A stretch of DNA of 64,000 nt from JAFGGG01 sp964634205 (GCA_964634205.1 CAZWKE010000010.1:26341-90340); one strand, 5' to 3'; numbered from the stretch's first letter, positions 52,636 to 62,009 are shown. Translations and numbers: made by a program. The notes: generated from the sequence alone by a model not told the origin.

Positions 52636-53288
52636 TTGTCTGCCTCCCCTTGGTATTCCATAGTTATTTCAGGTCCTCCGGGACCTTCCGCGGTCCGGTA
52701 AAGAAGAAAACGGGAATCACCGGGCCGGAACCAGTAGTCCGCGCCCCAGAACAAAGCCGCAAGCCCGGTCAGGTTCACCTTTACGTGCAGGGCTTTTTGC
52801 GGGGCACCGTTTACGCGGACTGTTTCGATTTTCTGTTTGGAGGCCTCCATCTCCATGATTTCCGACGATTCGGCGTTGATAAACCAGAAGGTGACGTGTG
52901 TTTGGGATGAGCCCGCAAAATGTTCCAATGCCTGTTCAATGGCCTGATACCACTGGTTCCCGTTGATTGAAAATTCCTTGTTTATATTTCGGTTTTTCAG
53001 ACGCCCCTTGAGCTTGATTTTATTTCCCACTCGGATGGCCGTGTAATCCGTTCCCTGGTCGGTGTTTGTATAATGAAAAGACTCGGCGGCCATGCTGAAA
53101 TCCGTGATTATCTGTCGTGATTCCCCGCCTTGTGCCGAGCTGATCTTAAAGGATGCATCGATTTTGCTGATGGTATAGGAAATCGTTTCGCTTTTTTTGC
53201 CGCTGTTAAAGCGGTAGAGAAAGGTCCCCTGGCCCCAGCAATACATCCCCAAAAACAGTAACAATAATAAAAAAACAGCTTTTCTCAT
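52632..53288 (-). CDS. Exported protein of unknown function in the ABC/LolA operon
   Basis: 218 residues. Signal MRKAVFLLLLLFLGMYCWGQ, then a beta-rich body with GTFLYRFNSGKKSETISYTI and a C-terminal LLYRTAEGPGGPEITMEY. The alternating-strand layout and length resemble a LolA-like or DUF3108-like half-barrel, but no family is clear. Placed between the LolA-like gene and the ATPase, overlapping the latter by 4 bp, so it probably carries or senses the same substrate. Confidence 0.7.
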   Translation of the reverse strand: MRKAVFLLLLLFLGMYCWGQGTFLYRFNSGKKSETISYTISKIDASFKISSAQGGESRQIITDFSMAAESFHYTNTDQGTDYTAIRVGNKIKLKGRLKNRNINKEFSINGNQWYQAIEQALEHFAGSSQTHVTFWFINAESSEIMEMEASKQKIETVRVNGAPQKALHVKVNLTGLAALFWGADYWFRPGDSRFLLYRTAEGPGGPEITMEYQGEADK

Positions 53289-53297
53289 ACGTTCCTC

Positions 53298-54044
53298 CTA
53301 ACGTAATGTTCCCCGCTGCGCGTACGAGGGGGTAAAGATAAAGTCGGCCAGGTTATGTACCGCGGTCATGTCCTTAAGAACGATCCTGCTTTTGTACTCG
53401 GGATTTTTCTGGTTTACGATCATCAAGACCGACGGACGAATCCTGCCGTGAAAATTTTGCAGTTCCCGGAAATACATGGTTTTTAACAACCTGCCGGAAA
53501 GGGAATAGTACTCTCGTTTTACCGGAAGTTCCTTGTCTTTGGACACCCAATACACCACCTTGTCATAGGCAATAGTACGGTCCTTGGCCTTTAGCTCAAG
53601 CTTATAGCAAAGAGTACCGTCAAACGTCTCTTCTCCCAAAAAACTGCCGGTGTAGTCCTTTGCCAGGTCCACGCGCAGGAGGTCGGTGTTGGAAGCCTCT
53701 CCCCCCATGGACTGCTCCTTGGCGCCGATGCGCAGTACCTTGCCGGAATTGGGCAGGTACATCCACATGTCGTCGCCGTTGCGGATTATGGCCTGCCCCC
53801 GCTGGATGGCCGGGGCGACAATCACGATCAGCACCTTGTTCCCTTTGCGGTACACATGTGCCTCCTGTTCCGTGGGCGCGGCCCCCGGCTTGTAGTTGGT
53901 AATGGCCATATATGCTTCATACTGGGGCGGGGCCGAATTCTCATCGACTCTTTTTACAAGCGCGTGCACCTGGGCGGGCGTAAGGTCGGCCAGTGCGTAC
54001 AGCCCCTGTACGATCATCAAAAACGCAAACAGAATGTATTTCAT
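53298..54044 (-). CDS. LolA-like outer membrane lipoprotein-sorting protein
   Basis: 248 residues. Signal peptide MKYILFAFLMIVQGLYALA. The mature protein fits the LolA-like family (periplasmic lipid/lipoprotein carriers): AIIRNGDDMWMYLPNSGKVL, EETFDGTLCYKLELKAKD, KVVYWVSKDKELPVKREYY and a C-terminal LADFIFTPSYAQRG. This family often pairs with RND or ABC exporters and an outer membrane barrel, as here. First gene of the tightly packed part of the operon. Confidence 0.85.
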   Translation of the reverse strand: MKYILFAFLMIVQGLYALADLTPAQVHALVKRVDENSAPPQYEAYMAITNYKPGAAPTEQEAHVYRKGNKVLIVIVAPAIQRGQAIIRNGDDMWMYLPNSGKVLRIGAKEQSMGGEASNTDLLRVDLAKDYTGSFLGEETFDGTLCYKLELKAKDRTIAYDKVVYWVSKDKELPVKREYYSLSGRLLKTMYFRELQNFHGRIRPSVLMIVNQKNPEYKSRIVLKDMTAVHNLADFIFTPSYAQRGTLR

Positions 54045-54168
54045 GTTTTTTCCTCCGTATGTAAATTGTTACACCGCAGTACGGCTTTTGTGTATAGAAT
54101 AAACGTCACATTTTGCCCCGATTTATTTATTAGTACATTTGTTCCAGCTAATCGCATGTTTTGGCCTC

Positions 54169-55275
54169 CTAAAAATGAAATATAAAGGCGAAGAATAGGG
54201 GCGTCCATTTATCTCCCGTAACCCTGGTTGCGTTGAGCAGGTACTGGGTGGTAAAGGTCAGGCTAAGCGATTGGAACAGGGAAAGATATACTCCTGCGCC
54301 GGTGGAGCAAATAAACCCCCTGTCGCCCCAATCGATAAAGTCATAGTACCCGCAATCAAAAAACGCGATCAGGCCGGGCATGATGTCTTTCGTGCCGAGT
54401 GCCGGCAGGTTGATGCGTAGATCCAGGTTTCCCACCAGTTTCAGCGGGGTATTATAGCGGCAGTCTTCCAGCCCGCGCACCGCGTAACCCAAGCCTTTAC
54501 GTGGTGTGAGCCCCCCCACGCTCTCAAGGATGTTAAGCGGGATATACGCGCCTCCGGCGTAGTCTGCGGCAACAAAAACCCCCAGATACCCGCTCAAGAC
54601 GTTCAACTCCGAGCCAGGGGCTATGTCGAAAAGCGGAAGGAAGGCGCGCGCGCTGAAATTGACACGATAAAAATCAGCTTTGCCCACTGCCCCGTTACCC
54701 AGCCATCCGGGGCCGTATTCCAATGATAATTCCGCGGACGTACCCGCCGGTATCTGGTGCGGGTTCGTCTGGTCAATATCATCCCATGTCAGCCCCACAA
54801 GCATGGAGTTCTGCAGCTGCCGTTCCCTGTCGGGCAGGGAACTGTCGAAGACCAGCTGTGCCGTGTCCTTATCATTGTAGTTATAATAATATAATAACCT
54901 ATAGCGGATGATAAAGGACAGCAGGTTATGCATCCCCTGCTCATTCCATAACAAGCCCTGGGAGATACCCGCGCTGAATTTAAAACTCGTCCGCGTATTT
55001 ACGGGCGCGGTCTCCGGATCATACCCTGGAAGCGTGCCGTCATACGGCTTGCCCGCAGGAGTGCGGTAATACCCGAACCAGTCGTAGCTTGCGCCCAGAT
55101 CAGCCGACAGTATGGTATCAACCTCAGGGAAGATGGTTATTCCACTATACTGTATTGCCACAGTCAGACCGATCCAGTCCGGCCGGATGTCGAACTCCGG
55201 GGCGGATTGGGCTTGTACGGCTGACGGAACCAGCATCAAGCATAGTATTGCGAAAAAAAATAAAAATTTGTTCAT
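54169..55275 (-). CDS. Outer membrane beta-barrel protein of unknown function
   Basis: 368 residues. Signal peptide MNKFLFFFAILCLMLVPSAVQAQ. Body of alternating aromatic strands, e.g. LLSFIIRYRLLYYYNYND and FTTQYLLNATRV, ending in FIFHF with a terminal phenylalanine recognised by BAM. No family named. Lies 124 bp upstream of the LolA-like gene on the same strand and may be part of the same transcript. Good ribosome site (AGAGAGGTGACAT). Confidence 0.75.
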   Translation of the reverse strand: MNKFLFFFAILCLMLVPSAVQAQSAPEFDIRPDWIGLTVAIQYSGITIFPEVDTILSADLGASYDWFGYYRTPAGKPYDGTLPGYDPETAPVNTRTSFKFSAGISQGLLWNEQGMHNLLSFIIRYRLLYYYNYNDKDTAQLVFDSSLPDRERQLQNSMLVGLTWDDIDQTNPHQIPAGTSAELSLEYGPGWLGNGAVGKADFYRVNFSARAFLPLFDIAPGSELNVLSGYLGVFVAADYAGGAYIPLNILESVGGLTPRKGLGYAVRGLEDCRYNTPLKLVGNLDLRINLPALGTKDIMPGLIAFFDCGYYDFIDWGDRGFICSTGAGVYLSLFQSLSLTFTTQYLLNATRVTGDKWTPLFFAFIFHF

Positions 55276-55469
55276 ATGTCACCTCTCTGGAAGGTGTAAC
55301 AACTGTGGTTTCCGTTTGCGTTACCTGCCTCCTTGCGATACCCTAAAATTGAAACATTTGTTCTATAAAAAAGGATGCATTTACGGTTTTACCGGTACAA
55401 AAATACCATGTGCGATTTAATCCGGTCCGGGTCTGCGCATGTGTTTATGCGCCTTGCACAGGACGGGAA

Positions 55470-55524
55470 AAAATGACAAGGTATAAAAATCAAAAGGAGG
55501 AGTGATGCAATCATGGTATTATGA
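55470..55524. repeat. Left copy of a 55-bp exact duplication flanking the N gap
   Basis: Identical base for base to 55625-55679. Contains the ribosome site AAAAGGAGGAG and the first codons of the methyltransferase gene, then runs into Ns. Best explained as an assembly overlap. Confidence 0.9.
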
Positions 55525-55624
55525 NNNNNNNNNNNNNNNNNNNNNNNNNNNNNNNNNNNNNNNNNNNNNNNNNNNNNNNNNNNNNNNNNNNNNNNNNNNN
55601 NNNNNNNNNNNNNNNNNNNNNNNN
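55525..55624. other. Assembly gap (100 Ns)
   Basis: Exactly 100 unknown bases, a placeholder length used by scaffolders and not a measured distance. Confidence 0.99.
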
Positions 55625-55679
55625 AAAATGACAAGGTATAAAAATCAAAAGGAGGAGTGATGCAATCATGGTATTATGA
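55625..55679. repeat. Right copy of the 55-bp duplication flanking the N gap
   Basis: Identical to 55470-55524. This copy leads into the intact methyltransferase gene. Confidence 0.9.
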
Positions 55680-56367
55680 TGAGTTTCAGCAGGCCGGGCT
55701 GGACTATTCGGACACGCTTACTATCGAAACCTATGACAAACACATGCAGCGGTTTCGTGATTATGAGAAGGAAGCCCGTAACATTATGACGCTGCTGGAG
55801 CTTCCGCCCGATTCGCATGTTCTGGAGATCGGAACAGGCACCGGTCACTTCGCGCGCGCCGCCGCGGCGGTGTACGGGGAGGTAACCGCGTATGATGTTT
55901 CCAAAGGCATGCTGGCGTATGCTGCAGAGAAGGTACGAGAGTCTGCAATCAGCAATATTACCTGGGTGAACAAGGGGTTCCTCAGCCTGGATGCCGTTGA
56001 AACCTATGATGCGGTAGTAACCAACGCGGCCCTGCACCATCTGCCGGATTTATGGAAGGCTGTGGCCCTGCGGAATATATACGCGGCCCTGAAACCGGGG
56101 GCAAAACTGTACCTGGGTGATGTGATCTTTTCGTTTGCCCCGGCTTCCTGCGGTAAAAAGCTGCCGCAATGGATAAAGCAGACCTCGGAACGCCTGGGGA
56201 GTGAAAAAATGGACAAGGAAGGGGTTCTGCATCTCAGCGAAGAATATTCCACCTTTGATTGGGTAATTGAAAAGCTGCTGACTGAGACGGGATTTACCTA
56301 TGAGGTGGTGCATAAAGATGATTTTTTTGCCGCGTACCTGGCGGTAAAGCGCGACGCCCCGGTTTAA
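55660..56367 (+). CDS. Class I SAM-dependent methyltransferase
   Basis: 235 residues from ATG 55660, preceded by AAAAGGAGGAGTG. SAM motif I is VLEIGTGTGHFARAAAA (about residues 48-64), motif II TAYDVSKGMLAYA, and motif IV VVTNAALHHLPD. Resembles the small-molecule (UbiE/COQ5-like) group; substrate unknown. Gene appears complete despite the gap just upstream. The metallo-hydrolase follows 39 bp later. Confidence 0.88.
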   Translation: MQSWYYDEFQQAGLDYSDTLTIETYDKHMQRFRDYEKEARNIMTLLELPPDSHVLEIGTGTGHFARAAAAVYGEVTAYDVSKGMLAYAAEKVRESAISNITWVNKGFLSLDAVETYDAVVTNAALHHLPDLWKAVALRNIYAALKPGAKLYLGDVIFSFAPASCGKKLPQWIKQTSERLGSEKMDKEGVLHLSEEYSTFDWVIEKLLTETGFTYEVVHKDDFFAAYLAVKRDAPV

Positions 56368-56406
56368 ATCCCGGGCTTTATAAAATAAAATTTCTATGAG
56401 GAACCA

Positions 56407-57132
56407 ATGATAATGAAAACCTTACAACTGCATTATACGAACTGTTTTTTATTGCGGCATGATACGGGTTGGCTTTTGATCGACACCGGGTATGCGTGGG
56501 AAAAAGCGGAATTTTTAAAGGGTCTGTCCGGGCAGGGTGTGCTCCCGCGGGAGATCACACATCTATTCCTGACCCATGCCCATGACGACCACGCGGGTCT
56601 GCTGAACTCGCTGATTGCGGCCCAGCCGCAGCTTTCGCTTATTATGTCCGGGGAAGCGGCTGCGCGTCTGCCGGGCGGCCGTAATGTCGTTGAAAAAGGG
56701 GCCGGGTATATTACCCGCCGGATACGCTTTCTGGCGAACATGAAAGCCCGTTTCGATAAGCGCTGGGACCATACCTTTCCGTCCTGCACGCCGCGGCCGT
56801 CCGACCGACTGGTTACGGCCGCAACCAGTCTGGATAAATTGGGGATTGACCTGCCGGGGACCCTGATTCCGACCCCGGGACACACCAAGGACTCACTTTC
56901 CCTGCTGTTAGACAATGGCGACTGTTTTTGCGGGGACGCGGCAGCCAATTTTTTTTGGTTTGCCGGGACCCGCAAGTGTGTTGTGTGGGTGAGTGATCTT
57001 ACCGAGTACTACCGCAGCTGGGACCGGCTGCTTGATGCCGGTGCGCAGCGTATGTACCCTTCTCACGGAAAGCCTTTTCCCGCCAAAGCCCTGGCTGCGC
57101 AGAAGGGCCGTCATAAACGGCTTTTTGCCTGA
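56407..57132 (+). CDS. Metallo-beta-lactamase-fold hydrolase
   Basis: 241 residues, start supported by GAGG six nt upstream. Metal-binding LTHAHDDHAGLLN (about residues 55-67), PTPGHTKDSLSLLL with the third histidine, and CFCGDAAANFF with the bridging aspartate. C-terminal YPSHGKPFPAKAL has the last histidine. Substrate of this broad family (thioesters, lactones and others) is not predictable. Same strand as the methyltransferase. Confidence 0.88.
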   Translation: MIMKTLQLHYTNCFLLRHDTGWLLIDTGYAWEKAEFLKGLSGQGVLPREITHLFLTHAHDDHAGLLNSLIAAQPQLSLIMSGEAAARLPGGRNVVEKGAGYITRRIRFLANMKARFDKRWDHTFPSCTPRPSDRLVTAATSLDKLGIDLPGTLIPTPGHTKDSLSLLLDNGDCFCGDAAANFFWFAGTRKCVVWVSDLTEYYRSWDRLLDAGAQRMYPSHGKPFPAKALAAQKGRHKRLFA

Positions 57133-57172
57133 TTATGCCGAAACAGCCTGGGGAGGGAAAGCTCACACTGTC

Positions 57173-58231
57173 TTATGGTTTTGACTCTAAGGTACCGAAA
57201 GATACTGTGGGCACAGGATCCGTGTACTTGTGAACTCTTACATCATCGACATAATATTCATATCCTCCGTGTACCGTAACGCGGTCAAAGGAATTATATG
57301 ACATATCCGTTCTGTTTGTTAGAGACCATAGTAAGGTATCATCAATATCATAATAATATATATTAAAGGTTCCCCCGGAAACCATCTGGAAACTGAATTT
57401 ATACCATGAATCTTCAGGCGGATTATCGGATGTTTGAGCACCGATTGTGGTGCCTGTTCCTCCGTCGCGTCTCTCAATAGACAGGTTGTTTGAATGGTTG
57501 GTAACGAATCCATACCCGTTAAAGCCGGAATCCTCAACGGCCAATCGGTCAGCCGCGCCGCCGGCATATCCGCTTGGTCTATAAATCCTTCCGCTAAAGA
57601 TATAACCGTCTGCCGCTGTACTCAATGTGGTGCCCAGCAGGGTGTAGCCACCGTTCGGGTCGCTGTTGTTTATCTTCTCCAAAGAAAAGCTGCTTGCCGT
57701 TCCCGAAGGTGGGGCCGGGTCGGCTGCCAGGGAAACGTCTCCGGTCTGATAGGTTGTCCAGTCGCTGATATCGCCGTCCTCAAAATCATCAAAAAAAATA
57801 AATGTCGCCGGGCCATTGCTGCCGTTTACCGCACTGGTATTTCCGAAATACAGGTAAACGGTTTTTTCCGCTGACGCGGGAATTAAGGGGATCTCAATCC
57901 AGATCATGGCGGTTTGACCCGCAAAATAAAACCGTTCAACCCAGAAATCAAGTTGTGTGCTTTCATCGGAATCAGTGAACAAAATACTGCGCCCATCGTT
58001 TTCAATAGTATTCCAGAAATCAACCTGTGTATTATCGATTGTTATATTAATCTGAAAATTGTTTAAGTCGGCGACGTTTGTCGTATTGTCGATGGTAAGG
58101 GCTATTCTGTATTGCTGGGCGAACGGCCAGCCGCCCGTTATCCCGGTTAAAAAGGACGATTCTTCCATAAAACCGCAGGATATGAATAGGAGTGAAATTA
58201 TTAATACTGGCATGAGATATTGCTTTCTCAT
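57173..58231 (-). CDS. DUF2341-domain lipoprotein
   Basis: 352 residues. Lipoprotein signal ending LLFISC, then GFMEESSFL, a stretch shared with the lipoprotein at 62114-63271. Residues about 40-140 are DUF2341 (RIALTIDNTTNVADLNNFQI, MIWIEIPLIPASAEKTVYLYFGN). The rest is a jelly-roll like region (FFDDFEDGDISDWTTYQ), common in glycan-binding proteins. DUF2341 function is unknown. Downstream-most gene of the 57-63 kb minus-strand block, 33 bp after the TPR-barrel gene. Confidence 0.82.
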   Translation of the reverse strand: MRKQYLMPVLIISLLFISCGFMEESSFLTGITGGWPFAQQYRIALTIDNTTNVADLNNFQINITIDNTQVDFWNTIENDGRSILFTDSDESTQLDFWVERFYFAGQTAMIWIEIPLIPASAEKTVYLYFGNTSAVNGSNGPATFIFFDDFEDGDISDWTTYQTGDVSLAADPAPPSGTASSFSLEKINNSDPNGGYTLLGTTLSTAADGYIFSGRIYRPSGYAGGAADRLAVEDSGFNGYGFVTNHSNNLSIERRDGGTGTTIGAQTSDNPPEDSWYKFSFQMVSGGTFNIYYYDIDDTLLWSLTNRTDMSYNSFDRVTVHGGYEYYVDDVRVHKYTDPVPTVSFGTLESKP

Positions 58232-58264
58232 TTTGTCGCTGTTATCCTCGCATACCGGTTATCC

Positions 58265-59392
58265 CTAAAAATAATACCTTACCCCGACAAGGATTGCATG
58301 AGAGGTTTCGGAAAGTGCTTCCCGCATTATCCCATAGTAACTGTATCCAAAACAATAACAAAATGATCCCATTCGATAATAGATACCGAGATAAAAATCT
58401 AAATTGAATATCCAGGCCTGGTTTCCCTCTCCCGGGATTAGAAGCAGACCGGCCTCTCCCTCAATTCCGCAGTTTTTAAGGAAATCATTGTTTATAAAGC
58501 GCGCCAAAACAGGGTCTGAAAAGAAAATTCCGAAAGCAGGACCGTATAACAGAGTAAAGTTATAAGCTCCTCGTGATTCTATATTCTGCAAATAATAGAG
58601 CCGGTAGCCGGCTTTTACGCCCAATTCCGTGCGGAAAGAATCCGTTTCGAACAAATGTATACGAAAGCGTGCAAACGCATCGGCTTTATGAATAATTATA
58701 TTGATTTCATCCAATCCTGAAAGTTTTAAAAAAGTACCGGAATAATCCAGAGATAATCCCAAAAGACCTCCCAGTAAATTGAAATAATAAACCGCCTCAG
58801 CTTTGACTCCCAGATGTGTAACCCCGCTGTCGATACCGCTTACTGCATTGCTGCCGGAAGAAGCAAAATAGGGAGAAAGCGTAATAAAGAAATTATCATG
58901 CGTGCCTTGCTCCTGTTTCGGCTTTTCTTCGCGGCCAACCTGTTCCCGGCTTGTGATTATCTGTTCTGATCCCGGTTTAACCCCCTCCGCTCTTTTAACC
59001 TCCTCTATAGCCAGAAAAAGGTCCCGTGCTTTTTTATTGTCCGGATCTTTCTTTATGGCTTGTTTAAGGAATTCCTGGGCGTTATCAAAGTTTTTTTTAT
59101 CTATTTCAATAAGAGCGAGTTCCGTAAGTTTTTCCGATTCTTTCTTATTCATTTCATGCACTATGTTATTTTGTAATTTACGGGCTTCGAGATTATCGGG
59201 CTCTTTTTTAAGTATGGCATTCAACTCAGCCAGGGCGCCGTTCAAATCTCCATTGTTATATTTTTCAAGTGCGGATTGCAGGAGATCATCGGTGTTCTGT
59301 CCGAAGCATACAACGAGGGCGCACGAGAAACTCCAGATGAAAAAACAAGCTGTTATGAAGATATGAAAAAATCGTTTCTTATCAAACCTCAT
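58265..59392 (-). CDS. Outer membrane protein with N-terminal TPR repeats and C-terminal beta-barrel
   Basis: 375 residues. Signal peptide near residues 8-32. TPR units follow (YNNGDLNGALAELNAILKKE; LIEIDKKNFDNAQEFLKQAI), then a charged linker (REQVGREEKPKQEQG) and from about residue 165 a strand-rich domain ending VGVRYYF, the terminal aromatic of outer membrane barrels. Starts 12 bp after the MinD-like gene. Could be an outer membrane anchor of a trans-envelope assembly, the TPR part facing the periplasm. Confidence 0.75.
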   Translation of the reverse strand: MRFDKKRFFHIFITACFFIWSFSCALVVCFGQNTDDLLQSALEKYNNGDLNGALAELNAILKKEPDNLEARKLQNNIVHEMNKKESEKLTELALIEIDKKNFDNAQEFLKQAIKKDPDNKKARDLFLAIEEVKRAEGVKPGSEQIITSREQVGREEKPKQEQGTHDNFFITLSPYFASSGSNAVSGIDSGVTHLGVKAEAVYYFNLLGGLLGLSLDYSGTFLKLSGLDEINIIIHKADAFARFRIHLFETDSFRTELGVKAGYRLYYLQNIESRGAYNFTLLYGPAFGIFFSDPVLARFINNDFLKNCGIEGEAGLLLIPGEGNQAWIFNLDFYLGIYYRMGSFCYCFGYSYYGIMREALSETSHAILVGVRYYF

Positions 59393-59404
59393 GTTTTCTT
59401 ACTC

Positions 59405-60241
59405 TCAATGTCTTCTCAATAAATCCAGAAAAAAGGTTTTTTTCCTCACCGGACGGGTTGTTTTTAGAAATGAATTTGCGACAAGCAAAAAACATTGCCG
59501 TAAGCTGCTGTTTTCATTCAAAAGAATAAGCGGTGTTTGTTTTTGGATGGATTCCAGTACTCTTTGACTGTCGGTTAAAATATACCCCAGGAAACTGACG
59601 GAAGCCTTGATATGGAATTCCGAAATTGTATTCTTAATTTTATAAAATATATTTCCGGCGTTTTCCGCGCTGCCTGCCTTGTTGACGACAATATGAAAAG
59701 CCATATTGTTCTTGTTTGAGGCGAGTATTTTAATCATTTTATACAGATCCACCAATGAGGTAAGCTCCGGATTGGCAAGGAGGATGACATGGTCGGAACC
59801 GGTAATCAATGAAATATTGAAATCATGAATTCCGGCCTGTGTATCAATCAGGATAAAATCATACCCATTTCCTATTTTCTGAAAAGAATCATACAGGCGG
59901 TGAAGTTTATTATCGCCGATTTGCATAATCTGTTTTAATTCGTCACCTACGTATGCGACATCAATACCGCAAAGTCCTTTTTGGATAATATTTTCAAAAG
60001 GTATTTTACCATCCAGAAAATCCCTGAAACTGGTATTACTTTTGATGTGAAGCAATATATCCACATTGGAAAGATTTATATCCGCGTCGAACACAAGTAC
60101 CTTGTATCCCTTTTCAGCCAGTTCCGCGGCGAAGTTTACGCTGAAAAACGTTTTTCCGATTCCACCCTTCCCACCGCTTATGGCAATAATCCTTGCCTTA
60201 TGGGTTGAGAGAAGCGGTACGAGTTCCTTATTGTTTCTCAT
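59405..60241 (-). CDS. MinD/ParA-superfamily ATPase, FlhG/FleN-like
   Basis: 278 residues from ATG 60241, overlapping the HD-GYP stop by 14 bp. Deviant Walker A ISGGKGGIGKTFFSVN, switch region VFDADINLSNVDILLH, and ILIDTQAGIHDFNIS where FlhG has DTGAGI. NKAGSAENAGNIFYKI is the base-recognition loop. Such ATPases position flagella, pili or other polar machines at the membrane. Here it is not next to flagellar genes but inside a block of envelope proteins, so it may position that system. No clear C-terminal amphipathic helix, though the tail is basic (RKKTFFLDLLRRH). Confidence 0.85.
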   Translation of the reverse strand: MRNNKELVPLLSTHKARIIAISGGKGGIGKTFFSVNFAAELAEKGYKVLVFDADINLSNVDILLHIKSNTSFRDFLDGKIPFENIIQKGLCGIDVAYVGDELKQIMQIGDNKLHRLYDSFQKIGNGYDFILIDTQAGIHDFNISLITGSDHVILLANPELTSLVDLYKMIKILASNKNNMAFHIVVNKAGSAENAGNIFYKIKNTISEFHIKASVSFLGYILTDSQRVLESIQKQTPLILLNENSSLRQCFLLVANSFLKTTRPVRKKTFFLDLLRRH

Positions 60242-61997
60242 CGCTCTTGCCCTTTTCTTTTTCATAGACAGCCGCAAGAATATCGACCATCTCCTTGTCA
60301 ATCAATGTCCCCGTAATAGTATCCATCATTGTTAAACATTGTTCAGGGGTGAATGATTTTTTATATGGTCGGGGTGAAGTCGCTGCATCAAAGATATCGG
60401 CAACTGCAATAATCCTGGCAATCAGGGGGATATTATCGCCCCGTAAACCCTCTGGATACCCGCTTCCGTCCAGCCGTTCATGATGGTATAAAATACCTTG
60501 TTCGAAGATTTTAGGGATCTCAACATGTGAAAAGAACCTGATACCCTTTTCAGGATGTGTTTTTATGATGTCAAACTGCTTATGCCCGAGTGCCCCTTGT
60601 TTCCTTATTATCGCATCATCAATTTCCAAGAACCCTATATCATGTACAAGTCCGATTTTCCTTACCAGCAGGGGATCAAGATCGTATTGGTTTACTACCT
60701 CGGCGATTCTCCCCGCTATTTCAGCAACATGAAGGGAGTGGTTTTCCCTGTCGGTCTTGTTATCAATCATGTGTGCCAGATTATAGAGGTTGCTTAAGGA
60801 TACAGCATACGTATCGGGATACATGTCACCTGTTTCATCGGCAGAGGGGGAAAACAGATCTTTGGCTATTCCGCTAAACATGTCTTTGCTTCTTAGCCTT
60901 ATATTTTCCTCATTGTCGGTAATAAAAGGTAAAAGCAGTTTTATTGCGTTTTCAGCGTTATGCATTTCCCCTTTTTGTATTATGTTTTCCACCAGGTTCA
61001 GCACCTCTGTTTTTAACTCGAAGTTTAACTCGGTTATGTAATTTTGAAGAGTGTCCCAATCAAGAGTGCCATGCCGCAATTCAAGATACAGGTTGCTTAA
61101 GCGTTTCGCTTTGATAAGTTCGGAGTAATGTTCATCGGTAATATATTTACTTTCATCAATATTTCCGGTTTCCTCTATATACCGGCGTGTATCATAAGAG
61201 GGGAGTGATTGCATTTCGTCCGAAGCTTGTACGGTTTGTTTCCTGCGCCTTATTAAAATCAAGGTAAGAACAAATAAAATAACAGTCATGATACCGCCGA
61301 TTATACCGAGAATGATATATAAAAGATTGCTGAACAGCACCCGGTCCTTGGTTTGTGCTTCGGCTATGAGATTAATGTTGTCCAAAAGCAGTTTTCTCTC
61401 TTGTTTTTGAGATTCAATCAACTGGCTCAGAACGCGCATATTCTCCTGATTTTGATTGCGGATAAACTCCTCCATATCATAAGGCAGTTCAACTTTGATT
61501 ACCGGCGGTATGGTCCGCGTGGTTTGGCTTTGAATTCCGGTCGGAACCGGTTTTGTTGTTTTTTCACTTTGGCCCGGTGTTTCGGCTTGCATGTGTGTGG
61601 GGGTGGGGCCTGTACGTTCATGTATTTTTTTTTCATCCTCAATTGCCTGATTTACCTTCGTAAGCAGGGCTGCCAGCGTTTTATCGTCACCGGACAGCTC
61701 AAGTGCCAGTGAAAAGTGTTCCCGGGCGGTTTCGAAATTTTTCTGTTTATACTCAATATCACCCTGTTTGATGAGCGCGTTTATATACATATTTTTAATC
61801 TTTGATTCATTATTATTTAAATTATAGGCACTTTGAAAGTCATCGATGGCGCCCAAAAAGTCGTGTAGGATATATTTCTTCAGGCCTTCCTGGTAGAGGA
61901 CCTCGGCTATATTCCCTTCATTTTCTTGCGAAAACGCAGAAAAACCGAAAAAAAACAGCAGGAAAATCATGGTTGCTTTCATTGCTTTGTTTTTCAT
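60228..61997 (-). CDS. Membrane HD-GYP c-di-GMP phosphodiesterase with periplasmic TPR domain
   Basis: 589 residues. N-terminal signal (IFLLFFFGFSAFSQ), TPR repeats in the periplasm (about 28-125; IKQGDIEYKQKNFETAREHF), a membrane segment (LYIILGIIGGIMTVILFVL, about 225-245), then cytoplasmic HD-GYP: LVHDIGFLEIDD, KTHPEKGIRFF, YHHERLDGSGYPEGLRGDNI and ADIFDAATSPRPYKKS. The full HHExxDGxGYP motif indicates an active c-di-GMP phosphodiesterase. The periplasmic TPR may sense the partner lipoproteins. Translationally coupled to the MinD-like gene. Confidence 0.92.
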   Translation of the reverse strand: MKNKAMKATMIFLLFFFGFSAFSQENEGNIAEVLYQEGLKKYILHDFLGAIDDFQSAYNLNNNESKIKNMYINALIKQGDIEYKQKNFETAREHFSLALELSGDDKTLAALLTKVNQAIEDEKKIHERTGPTPTHMQAETPGQSEKTTKPVPTGIQSQTTRTIPPVIKVELPYDMEEFIRNQNQENMRVLSQLIESQKQERKLLLDNINLIAEAQTKDRVLFSNLLYIILGIIGGIMTVILFVLTLILIRRRKQTVQASDEMQSLPSYDTRRYIEETGNIDESKYITDEHYSELIKAKRLSNLYLELRHGTLDWDTLQNYITELNFELKTEVLNLVENIIQKGEMHNAENAIKLLLPFITDNEENIRLRSKDMFSGIAKDLFSPSADETGDMYPDTYAVSLSNLYNLAHMIDNKTDRENHSLHVAEIAGRIAEVVNQYDLDPLLVRKIGLVHDIGFLEIDDAIIRKQGALGHKQFDIIKTHPEKGIRFFSHVEIPKIFEQGILYHHERLDGSGYPEGLRGDNIPLIARIIAVADIFDAATSPRPYKKSFTPEQCLTMMDTITGTLIDKEMVDILAAVYEKEKGKSDEKQ

Positions 61998-62009
61998 TTC
62001 TCAATTATT

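Larger units (their letters stand above)
55276..55659. other. Intergenic stretch containing the scaffold gap
   Basis: No gene seen. It holds the upstream region of the barrel gene (minus) and of the methyltransferase gene (plus), 100 Ns, and the duplicated sequence described separately. If the gap is collapsed, the real intergenic space is about 230 bp. Confidence 0.7.

Noticed and set aside
55389..55634. Minus-strand open frame reading through the Ns
   Set aside because: It exists only because unknown bases are translated as X.
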